From assembly GCA_905221615.1 (NCBI GenBank), contig CAJNDT010003557.1:1621988-1685987 (forward strand): a stretch of 64,000 bases of DNA, given 5' to 3'. The notes beneath the pieces are model-generated. The model was not told the origin of the DNA and did not search any database. It worked only from the letters and a program-made list of their open reading frames with translations. This document shows positions 22,651-34,600 of the stretch, piece after piece. This stretch comes from Symbiodinium sp. CCMP2592 (Eukaryota > Sar > Dinophyceae > Suessiales > Symbiodiniaceae). A program made the position numbers and the translations under genes. The first letter of the stretch is position 1. Every line of letters begins with the position of its first letter.

Positions 22651-25600
22651 CTACTGGATACGCTTCCACCAGAAACTACGCGTTCCTGCTCGTGGCGGTT
22701 CTCGTGTGCGGGTGTGGAGGTCACTGCACACCCATGCCGCAAACGCGGGGTTCTGCGGAGGCTGAACCAGTAGGGAGATCGGGGCATCTTCCCCTAGCGC
22801 GCTGAGCAGTTCAGCGCGCGTAGGCTGGGCCGGGCCATATGCCTGTAACACCGGTTGGTTGGCATCGAAGGCCTGCCAACAACCTGTACGTAGGCGCTTT
22901 TGGTGCGCGCGGTCTGCCTGCTCAATGGCGCGCACGGCCGGTAAATCCAACGGCGGCATCAGAAGATGCACCCGGGCAAGACAGCGAGGGACACTCCTAA
23001 GATGGTTTTGCGCACGAGGAATGGTGTGGAAGTGCTTGAGGCAGGCGAGGCAGGTAGCGTGAGGCGCGAAAAGACGCTTGGGAGCTGGCAAGCCATGGCG
23101 GCGAACGATGTGAACACTCAGGTGTTTCTTGAGCGGAAAGCTGGCAGAGCAGAACGGGCATTGAAAGTCAGCCTCAGCAGGCAGAGGCGAGGGTGACAGC
23201 TGCCCGGTCGGCTCGGCACGAAGTCGTGCCCAGCGCTCGAGGTCGGCAAAATAAATGCGTGTGGCAGCATTGATCTGCCGGCGCCACCATGTGCGATCCT
23301 GGAGCATGGCCTCAGTCAACGCAAGTAAGGGGCAGGGGGAGTCCAAGACCAGTTTCGCTGCGGGGCAATACATGGCCACATACTCAATATCGCCTTTGAG
23401 CATGGCCAGCCATGAGCGCTCTGGAGAGGACTCCCACTGGAGCCACCATAAATGCAGGAGGGTCTGGGGTCCATGCTCTAACACCCGAAGGTATAGACTG
23501 GCCCTGGCCTTGGCAAGTGCAAGAGGGGGAGCAAGTGCTTGGGCCTGCCGCAAGACTTCGTATGAGTGGATCTTGCAGGCAGAACACGACCGTGGTTGCA
23601 AGGCCTTCCAGATGGAAGTATACAATCTGGCCCATAATCGCCACTGGTAGGCGACGTGCAGCTCCATAGTTGCAGAGCCGTAGGTGAACTTGGTGGCAAC
23701 AAGAGAGCCAAGAAGCGTACGCCGCAGCGGGAGTGGGATACTGGGATTGCCAAAGAGGGTACCCCGCAGCGGGCGCAAAGTCCAGGTACACTGCGAGTAA
23801 CGGTAATAAATCTCGGGGAGCAGGGATGCAGAGCAGGTAACGATCCCGCCGAGATGCTTGTATGCCTGGACAGCTGGCAGATGCACCACACACCCTGAAA
23901 CACCGTCATGAACGGGTATGGCATGGGAGTAAGCAGCGCCAGAAGGCGGCGGGTCACACACGCCGGCAAATAAGACGGCAGGCGGTAGAAGTGCCGCGGT
24001 TTTGTCGACAGCAAAAGAGAGCTGCATACCGATGGAGGTGGCATGGGTAAGAAAGGCCGAAGTGGTGGCACGAACCTTGCTCACAACCTGAGGGGGATTT
24101 GCCGCTGACATCATGGCTGCGAAATCGTCGGCCCATGAGGCGGGCGGCAGGTCCCGGGCGTCGGCGAGCCCATCGACCGGCAGGCGTGTGACACAAGGAG
24201 GCAGCACCGTAACAAGGGCTTCCCGCTGCAAGGAAGTCTGGACAGAACGGATATAGGCGCTGAAACTCAGGGCAAAGAACACGTCTGCTAGCGGATCGCC
24301 AGGGCGGACGCCTGCCGCGGTGGCGACTAACTCCGCGTGCTGATCGAGCCTGAACCACGTCCCACGGAATAACTCGCGTGTGACAGCCTCGAGATGCGGG
24401 GAGCCACCCCCGTCTGCAATGTGGTTAAGACTAGTCAGGTGATCACGGAGCTCTTCGAGGGCCGCGGGCGGTACTCCAAGCTTGTGAAAAAGAGACCGGA
24501 TGACAAAGTCATCTGGAGTGGCGCCGGTAAGGGTCTCTCGCACTACTTGGTAGTAAGCCGCACGAACATCAAAAAATACAACAGCTGGGTGCTCACCAAG
24601 GGCATGAGCGTGCGCTTGGAAACTACGCACAGCAGTAGCTATTGAATCCACTCCTACCCCTGGGTGGACGCCGCCCATGAGGTCATGGCCAACCCGCCGG
24701 AGGAGGGGCGTAATGCGCTTTCTCAGGCTTTTGTGCAGTAGCTTCCCAGGCACGCTAGATAGGAGGATGCTCCTATACTTGTCACACTCGAAGGCGGCGG
24801 ACGCTTTCTTCGCTAATGTCATCAAAGCTCCTCCTTTGAACTCAATAGGCTCACGCAGGGTAAGTAAGCTTTTGACAAAGAGAGGTAGCAGCTGGCGCGC
24901 AGCAGTCGGTACCGCTAATTTGAGCAACTCGGACGTGACACCGTCCGGGCCAGCAGCCTTGCCTCTCTTGAGCTGGAGCACCGACCCTTCTAGTTCACCA
25001 AGAGAGGGAAGCAGAAGGGGATCAAAAGCCGGCACAACAGTGGCACGGTGCTGACCATCCGCAGCAAATTGCTGGGCATAGGCAGAAGGAGTGACAGTTT
25101 CGCCGCATTCCTGGGCGGCGAAATGGCCATTCCACCGAGCAGCACGCTCTGCTCTGGTGGTAGCCAATTCGCCGTTAGCGAGTGCTACCGCTGGGAGCGG
25201 CGTGAAGCGTGACCGCTTAGCCGATGCAGCCTTGGGAAAGGCCTTCCGGACACAGTGGTAGAGATGGCGCGGATCACGCATATCTGCCTGTCCGACCTCG
25301 GAGACAAGTTTCTCGAGGTAGCGGCAGCGATCAGTCTTGACAGCCTGGCGAACGTCGGTGCCAAGCCGGTTGAGTTGACCCCATGTAACGGCGAGCCGTT
25401 GATTGGCTTGTCTAACCCAGTGCCACGTAGCAGCAACATCAGTGGCAGTAAGCAGTGAACCTGCTCTGGAGTGGGTAAAGGCAGCAAACGCGGTGACAAG
25501 AAGGCGCCGTTGGAGCTCCTTTTCCGCAACCCTTAGGGCTATGCGAGTGTCCTTGCGGGCTCTGATAACACCAAGCGTATGTGCGGTGAGGAAGCTCTGC

Positions 25601-28600
25601 TGGGGTCTGGCAGGGGAATGGGGCTGGACACTGCGCCCGGCAGCCGTCCAGACCTGCACAAAGGAAGCAAAATGACTGTCAACGTCCGCAGTCCAAGCAA
25701 CAAGTGGGGCAGAGTGTACGGCCTGGGAAAAAGCCTGCCGATCCACATCGGGGTCAAGGTCATTGGGGCGACAGGCGATCCGGCGAAAGGCATCGGCGGT
25801 ATGCGACCGACCCTCTCGTGCAAAAGTGCACTCAAGGATGACAGGCAGATGGTCGCACCGTTTCTGCAGAGCCTCAAAGGTGTGCCACACCCGAGAACGA
25901 CAGACAAAACGGGCCCAGGACTGGGGAATGCCAACATAGTCGATGCGGTGCTGGTCTCCGTGAGGGGATTGCCATGTCCAGGAGGCGCCATGGTGCGCTT
26001 CTGGGAAGGTAGCTGGAAGCCACAACCCATTGCGCAGAAGGAAGCTGTGAAAGTGGGCAGCGGCAGGGGTCTCGGTTTCTGCATGATGCGACCCGACAGC
26101 TTCGCTCTCAAGGCTACCTAGGCGGGAGTTAGCGTCAGCTAGCAACAGGATTGGGACATCCTTGGGCAGGCGGCCTAAATCCTGGGTCCTGGCAGCCCAG
26201 AAGGCATGAAGGATGCCGTGTTCGTCCTGCGGGTCCGAAGGTGCATGCACAACAAGGACCCCGAGGCGCAAATATGGTGCCTCAACACAGACGACAAGAT
26301 GTCGAGGAGAAGTTGCTGAAACGGTGCAATGCTGTGGCTCCAGGCAGAGAGGCTTACCGGCAACAGTTGCATATGGGATATCCTTGCTGATCCAGAGGGC
26401 ACATCCGTAGTTACCGGCCTCGTTAGCCCCTGAATGGAGCAGGATGTGTGTCCGGTCTGGCAGCTGGGCGGTATCTTGTACCCTTGTCTCTTGTAGGCCA
26501 GCGAAAAGTACACTTTGTGATTGCAGCTGGCGCAGAATCACATGGCGGCGGCCAAGAATACGGAGACCAGCATGCACTTTGGCCTGTCTTTTGGCATGGG
26601 CACTCTCAAGGAGAGTCAAGACATTGAAGGTCACCGCGGTGATATGATATCGGACAGATTGTGGCGGCTGATCCTGTGAGCGCACAACCCCACATCGAGG
26701 CGGAGGTCGGGGCTCAGGAGTGAGGGCTTGAAGCCGCCGTGCTTCAGACTCGAACGCAAAAAGCGTGGGAAGGTCTGGGGCGGCTGTATGAGCAAGCCAA
26801 GCCCAATCAAGCAGCTTATGTGCAACAAGGCAACCAGGCCATTCAGGCAGGACACGTTCATCGATCGGGGGAATCTGTCTGCGGATGTACTTGGCAAGTG
26901 CGTCACTAAGCTCATTACCTAGCACACCTTGGTGCCCCGGAGTGTAATCAGAGGTAAGGATAACGCGAGTCTCAGCAATGTGCCGGAGGGCAACAGTAAC
27001 ATGACTAAGGCATGGGCCGCCGGCGACTCCTGACACTCTAGAAGGCAGCGCATGGGCGAAAGTACCCTCCCCTGCGGCGGTACAATCATAGTGGAGGTGA
27101 ACAGGACAACAGAAGGTGGGGCCATGTTCAATGATCCACGTTAGCGCCCAGGCGATGCCAAGCAACTCACTAGTAAGCGGTGAGTCGTCCGATTCGCCAA
27201 GAAAAGACCTGGTGAAAGGGGCAACAGCAGTACCCGCGGCAAAGCCGTAGAAATACCAGATGCCAGCGGTCTCGACCCAGACATTGAATGCCCAGCCGCA
27301 GGGTGCACTTGCAAGGGGCTCATGCTTGCCACAAGCGGAACCGTCTGTATAGACGTGTACGCTACTAGCTGCGTTGCTGCCGCTGGCACCGTTGGTGTGC
27401 CAATAGGCAAAAGTTGGGATCGCAGCTTTGACCTCTGGGGAGGTATCAGGGGCGGCGCACAAGGGCCGTAAATCATTGTCAAGCCAATCCGGATCACCGG
27501 CTGCAGCGACAGCTGGAACGAGGGTCTGAAGCTCCAGGCAGTCAGTTTGGTAGTCCGTGAGCGGCACGGCCTCAGCGAGCTGGATAACACGCTCGGGTCT
27601 CTCGGGAGACCCTTTGGAATGCGCAGCGCAGCGGCAAGACGCTGCGGCGGGGGCTGCGTGTGCATTGTGCTCTAATAGAGTCTCAAGCAAAGTAGAGGCG
27701 AGAAAGGCCCAGGTATTGTCTCGCTCCGCAGCGAGGTCGAGAAGGGTAGGCAGGCCAAGAGCTATGCCGGGGCGCGGCCGGGTCTGTGCAAGGGGCGGCG
27801 CTCCTGAGACAAGCTCGGAGTCCGTAAGGGGGGGAGCCCCGTGTGCAGCAGTGTAGCGATCCAAGCCGAAGACATCCGCAGCAGTAGTCTCGAGAGGAGC
27901 GCCTAGTAGACTGGGAACTGTGGGGCTGCATGCTGGCCGCCGCGTGCGACACGGCGTGGCGACAGGGCGGAAGGCAGGACCAATGGCAAAGGCGAGGCCC
28001 AAACCGCAAGGAGGTAGTCCGATGTCACCAGGTGTTGTATCGGTGGGTGCAGCGGTAACAACAGGTATTGTGACGGCGGCAAGCAAGAGAAGGACAAAGA
28101 GAGGCGGCCAGCCGGGGTGCCTCCCCCTACCAAGTCCGCGAATCAACTGTGCTGGAAGGAGGGCAAAAAGCACTCCAAGGGTACCCAAAGCACGCACAAT
28201 GGCGAGCGAGCAGGAAATAAGTCGCAGTCCACCATGCAGGAGGATAGAGGTGAACGCCAAGCTACTCACTTGTCGCCACTTAACTACTCGACTGACATGG
28301 CTTCCGCGCGGTGTTTCAAAAGAAGTCGACACGGCAGTTGTGCTGCCAGGCGGAGGGGCGGCACCATCCCCGGGCCGTTGGGCGCCACCAGTGCCTGCAT
28401 CGGTACGCCATGAAGTCTGCCAGTGGCCATCTGGTCCGGTGGAAGCCGCAGCAGTAGAAGCATTGGGGGCGGCAGGACCTGGAGTCCCAGGCGTAGGACC
28501 TTGCAAGGGAACAGTCCCATTACCTGGAGCGTAACCTGATGTGCCAACCGGGAAGGCGTCAATGGGCATAAAGGCTAAGACAATGACTTCGCCAGGTTGC

Positions 28601-31600
28601 ACTGGCAACACAGCAGGCAGGATGCAAGGGCCGAGATCCGGATGAAGTCGGCAGAGCAGGAAGCCACGGGGACATCGCGGATCGAAACGCTGGTGAAGGC
28701 GCGCAGTGTCGAGGCCACCGCCACCGGCGGCAAGCCTGGTAATGCCACTAAGGGCAGGCCTGCCGTCGATGTAGCAGAGGACACCCCCATGTCTTGCTTC
28801 GTGGTTGAGCGGGTCCGCTCCAAGCACAGCGATGACATTGAGGGAGAGAACCCCTTGGGCGGCATGGTCCCTAATAGCTGGATCGGGCGCGACAAGCGTA
28901 AGGCTGTCGGCCCTTGCATGTACAGCGGCTGCGACGTCGTCCCGAAAAAACGAACGCCGCCCTGGGGGCACGATAAACATGAAGTTGCCAGTGTCTGCAA
29001 GAAGCCACACGGTGTCCCGGTAGACCGCGTCGGGGGCCCAATCAGGACTCCAGTCATGAGAAGAGGCGAGCAGCGCACCAAGGGATCGGGTTGGGATAGG
29101 GACATGTGCAGCCTGAGCAACAGGCGTGACAACAACAGTGTCACCTGTTCGCAAGTCGTAGACTGCACCCCTGGGAAGGGGCCAGGGAAGGTCTCGGAGG
29201 TAAAGGTCGACAACCGCATCCGCGGCAACGCCAAGCGCTCGGAGCAAGTCATCCCTCCGAGCAACGCGAGGGAGCTGTAACGCAAAGACAGCTCCATTGA
29301 TCCGCGTCAAGTCACAGGCGATGGTGACTCCATCTGGAGTCCAGAAAGGGAGTGCAAGAAGGAACGCAACGCCGGGGATTGTTTGTGGATATGCCACAAC
29401 GAGCCTGGGCATGCACAGCCTGGAAAATGGAGCTCTTGCGGCCCCGACCCGCTCAAGCGCGAGGTTCTCCGGACAACCAACGGGCAAACGCGCATGGACT
29501 AGCTCGGGGCAGTAGTCCTGTGCTAAGACAAGGAAGGTTCCGGAAAGATACGCATCAGGCAAATCGACGGCGATGGCAGTAGCAGGACCATCTGCCACAG
29601 CAGTGTCGTCCGGAACCGCGGTGGGTAGGCCGGAGGAGGCAGCAGAGCCTGACGGATTCGCAGTGGGACCAAAAGACTGGGGAGGGCCTGTGGGGTGATG
29701 CAGGGGGGCATCATCATCGGGCGCGGCAGTAACGGCAGCATGTTGCTGGTCCATGGGCCCTGCCGCGGCGTGTCCAGTAAGCCTGGCAGCAGGAATTGCA
29801 ACGCGACCTAGACGATAAAAGGCAACAAGCACCTGACCTGGGTAGACATCAATCTCGTCCAGGCCGTCAGGGATGTTGTGCAGACAAGCCTGCCAGCCTT
29901 CGGGGGAACCATGCCCTAGGTCGACACGGAGAGTGTCGCAGGAGAGCCGGTGCCGCCTGGCGATAAGAGTCTGCCAGCCGCGTCCAAGGGCGCGCAGGTC
30001 AAGCAGTACCGCACACCAAGGAGGGGGCCCTGTCTCTGCCCCATTGCAAACAGCAAGTATGGTGCGACACAGGAGGCCATTGAGAGTGGCATCGGTGACA
30101 CGAGGCACAGCAGGAACTAACTGTAGAGAAGCGAGAGGGATGCCAAGTGCCGCAGCGACTTGTGGGCGGTGTCGAGTGGGCCGCCGAGGGTCGGTCAAAT
30201 GCAGAACTTGTTCATCGTGGTAAACAAGGGCATATGCATCTGGCGCAGCATGTTCGGCAGCTGGCATACTGCGGCGCCACATGCGCCAATCAGTAAGCAT
30301 CCAAGCAAGCGATAGTGGCCGCGGTGGGACGTACTCGGGCGGTGTGAAAAAGACAACAAGCCCGGTCCACAGGTGGACCCGCACGTCGGTGCCCAGGGGC
30401 TGTGGGTCATCCCCAACATAAACTGCTACACCAAGGTTAAATTGGATGTCAGCAAGATGTAGGAGGGCAATCTTATCGGCATAGCTTGGCGCTGCCACAG
30501 CAAATCGGCGGCCATCAAGGCGCGTTGCGTCTATACATACTATCTGCCCCTGTCGTTGCCAATCAGCGATCGCGACCACAACTCCAATGCCCTGCTGTGG
30601 CTGCGGCTCCGCTGGTGCCAGAACATGGAACCATTGGCTGTGCACACTGTTGCGAGCGTGATGGACTGTGTCCAGGGCTTCGACAAGGGTAGCAGGGTAG
30701 CGAATAAAAACAGCGACGTGCTCAGGGGCATATCCAGGTGCATACAGTGCAAAGAGCGCAAGCCGATCTGCGATGTCTGCATCTTCAGGGTCCTCTGTGT
30801 CGCTGGAGCCAGGAATCACTTCCGCATCTGCAGCAGGCAGATAGCGCCAGGCTTCGCCTAATCGCGGGGCGAAATACCGTAAGACAGCAAGGGCATGGCG
30901 GGAAGCAGCGCTGTCAGATTGCGGTTCCAGAAGGAGCTTGGCACAGCGAAGGCGATGGGCAGTGTGCTGCCTACGGACCTGTGCAACTACAAGGGCAAAG
31001 AACAAAATCCCGAGGAAAAGGCCCCATAACCCTATGATGTGGGTGCATGTCGCGCGGCCAACAGGGCCAGCGAGCTCAATGCCAGTGTGCGGGGGAATGA
31101 AACCATAGAATGTACCCGGAGCGGCACAAGCATTATGCAGCTGTTCACTAAGCGTGCACCCTATAATTAGCTTGACGGCAAGCCCATGGCCGCCAGGACG
31201 ATTGGGGTGTGCGGCACCATCGCGGCGCCGTTTACGATTGCGATTGCCCGGTGTAGGGGCAGGGGCAGGCTTAGGTGCTGGCGGCACAGAAGACGTGCTG
31301 CTGGAGTCGTCCGCATCGGACTCGTCATTTGGAGGAATAGGTCCCTCAGTGGCTCCTGGCTCGAGCAAGTCGTCCTCGTAGGCGACTTTCAGGACCTGAC
31401 CATTGTCGATGCGTAAAAAGGTTTTTTCCCCTTCACGTTCTGGCGTACCCCCGGTAACAGAGGTATAGAAGCCGGAGGGCACTGGGTCGAACTCCTGGAG
31501 AAGAAGGTCCAAGTCGACCCTTCCGGTCGGTGCAATGTGCCAAGTGATATCGGCAAGCATGGCGCGCCGGTCCACCGCATATGCAATGCAAGGCGGCCGG

Positions 31601-34600
31601 GGCCGGGCTGGAGGAAGCGGCGGCCCGATGGGCTGCTCAGTGGCGATCAACACGGCTCTGCACACAAAACCCTGGAAGTTGTAGTCGGCTACCCTGGGGT
31701 GCAGGGTCTGCAAGGATGCACGATGCTCTTCGTAACGGAGAAAAGCAACCGCAAACTGTCGCAGGGCAGTATACGACGTCGAAGCCGAAGTAGGAAAATC
31801 GACAATGGTATTCCAGGCATCAGTGAGCAGATAGAAGGGCGTCTGAAGAAAGCCACCAAAATCAGGCACAGGCAGATGCCAGCCGTCGGGCTGGTTCAGC
31901 ATATCCGGCAACCAAGAGACACCTGGCAAAGCGGCTTGTGCGGGAAGGAGAAAAATGACGTCTCCTTTGCTCAGAAACAGTGCCTCATGTGCCTGGTGCA
32001 GATGACCTCGGTGCGCGACTCTAAAGCCTAAGGATGGCTTGAGACTCACTTGTGCCAAAACGGAGCTGGGATAAATGCCACTCTCAAAGCATGCAGCAAA
32101 AAGCCTGCCGTCTATAGCACGAGCGTCAACAATGATGCACACGGCCTGAGTGGCCCACCCTGGCAGCGCGATAAAGGTGCAAAATCGCGAGTCAGGTTGG
32201 GGTTGTGCTACCACAAGGTGTTCATATGTGGTTTCGAGAAGCTCGCGACGCCGTGCCTGAAGTGCATCGCACGCCCGCTGAGGTGTGCAAGGAATGTCGA
32301 GCGAGAGCTCGTAGGTGGCAGGCGCAACTCGAGGGCAGAGAACGAGGAACCCCACATGTATAGGTGACCCAAGACCGACCTGGGGCGGCACTGGAGCTGA
32401 CGCGGCTGTCAAAGGGCGTGCATTGGCGGCAGACGCAGGACAGGCTGTGCGTGGCGATGCAACGGAAGCAGCATCAACGGGTGCGTCTTCATATTCATAG
32501 CCAAGGGTAAGTACCCGTCCATCCGCGACAGGTAGGCCCTCCCGTCGCAGCAGGTCATGCTCGGCGAATGTCCGGAAGCCCCGGGGTGGGCGAAGGCCAA
32601 GTATGCGTACGCCATCTTGCGTAGGGACAACCAATCCATCTCCCTCGAAGAGAAAGCCCAGCCCCCTGGCTGTCTGGCGAGCATCGAGGAACACAAAAGA
32701 CCCTAGATTCGGACCAGGGGGCAGGTGCTCAGCTCTAAAATCGACGGCACAGATTTTGTCGTACAACAAGCCATGGTGCACAACGTCTGCTAATGGCTCA
32801 GTTGGGTGCCCGAAACTGACATGTTGTACTTGGCGGTCCATGTGGTCGGCAATGGCCTGCTGCAGATCATCGGTAAAGGTCCCGTAGAACGGGAAGCTGC
32901 ACACTGTCTGTGGCATAATGACGAGCCAAGCTGAGGTTGGTCGCTCAAGTAGGATCTGGTCCGGTTCACGCTGCCACGTTGCCGGGCTGGCGAGAAGGAC
33001 GGAGAGGTCTGCATCTCGTAGGAGCGGCTCGTCTCTCGGCAAGATACAGATCACATCACCGCCTGCAAGACGAGCCTCGCTGCCTGCAGCAAGCGGCTCA
33101 AACTCGTTGGGCATGTAGGCGTGCCAAAGCTCATCAGTGCGCATGGCGACTGCTGTTTCCAGATCCCGATAAGTGAGTGGGTTGTGGAAAACGTGAGCAT
33201 AGGTGGGGCCGCGTAATCTTGAAAAGTCGAGCAATACAACTTGGCGGCGGTCCTCGGGTACCCAGTCGGGCACGACAAGAAAACTGGCGTAGCCGCATCC
33301 TGGCTGAGGCCTAGCAGGCAGCAAGTGTGCAGGGGACAGGCGCTGAACTAAAGCAGAAGCTGCAGCAACCTGAGCAGTGAGTGCAGTTTCGTCGACCTGG
33401 CTGGAGACGTTCAGAACAAGATGCTCCGTACGGTAACCTGCAGCGAAGACTAAACAATGCAACACAGGATCGTCAGGGCCGCTGGCGGCAGCAGTAGTCA
33501 GAGAGTCGGGGGCTGGTGCGGCATGGGCATCCGAGCTAGCAGCAGGGTCAGCGGCGAGAGGCTCACCTGGACAAGCTGCAGCCCAATGGCGCGTGAGTAG
33601 AGCACCAGCCTGTCCTTCACCGGGCATCGCCCAAACCTGGTGAGGAAGTGAATAAAGGATAAGGGCAGTGTAGAGACGTGCAAGCCAGCTAGGTGCTGTG
33701 GCGTGTCGTCTTACCTGCGGCCGTCGGGAGGCATGGGGGCGGCCCGCAGTCCACACAATGGGAGGCTGCGTGCCGATTGATGCAACAACTGCGATGGCAG
33801 ACAACCATCCTGGCGCGTTGGGAGTGTGGTCTTTCCGGTGTGGGGCAGAAACAAGCCTGCGGCCGAGAAGGGAACTATACCAAACCCAGATCAAAAACCC
33901 GAGGCAACCAATGGTTAGAGTCCGCCCACAGGCGGCAAGAACGCCTTCACACCAGGCCTCATCAAAGGAGCACAGCGTCTCCTGGGCACAGGCATGAAAG
34001 GCAGGGATGGCGTTCGTCAAAATCCGAGCATAGCGCAAACAAGTTACGGAGGATGCTGCGGGGTAGGCGGCTTCGGTGACTAAAGCAAGGGAAGCTCCCA
34101 ACCAAAGACTAGAAAACCAAAAGCCATCGAGGTACCTAAAAACCAGAAGGTCAAGTTCTGGGCAGGCACTGCGGGGGAGGGCTACCGCGGTCAATGCCCC
34201 AGAGCCACCGATGCATTTGTTTGGCACCTGGCAGCCACCCCCGTCACTCACTGAAGGAGCCCGGGAAACCTCACAGAGGACGTCCGGGGATCCTGTGTCA
34301 CGAAGCTGATCTGTGTCACAGCAGGCGACCTTCAAGCAACATGCTTCGCTGGAACCCAGAAGAGAGCAACCGCGAAGCTGCAAGGCTGACGCGTGGTGGC
34401 GAAAAAGTCGATCCTGGCAGGTTACCGCCCCAGAGCCACCGATGCGGTTATTAGGCACGCTGCACTTGGGAGAAGGGCAGGTGAGGCTCACCCACTCCAA
34501 TGCATCAGAGGTGCAAGACAAAACTGGACCACGCCGGCTGGCGTAAGCAGAGGGCATGGTGTGGCAGGGAGCACACCACGTCCAAGGGTCAAACAGACAA

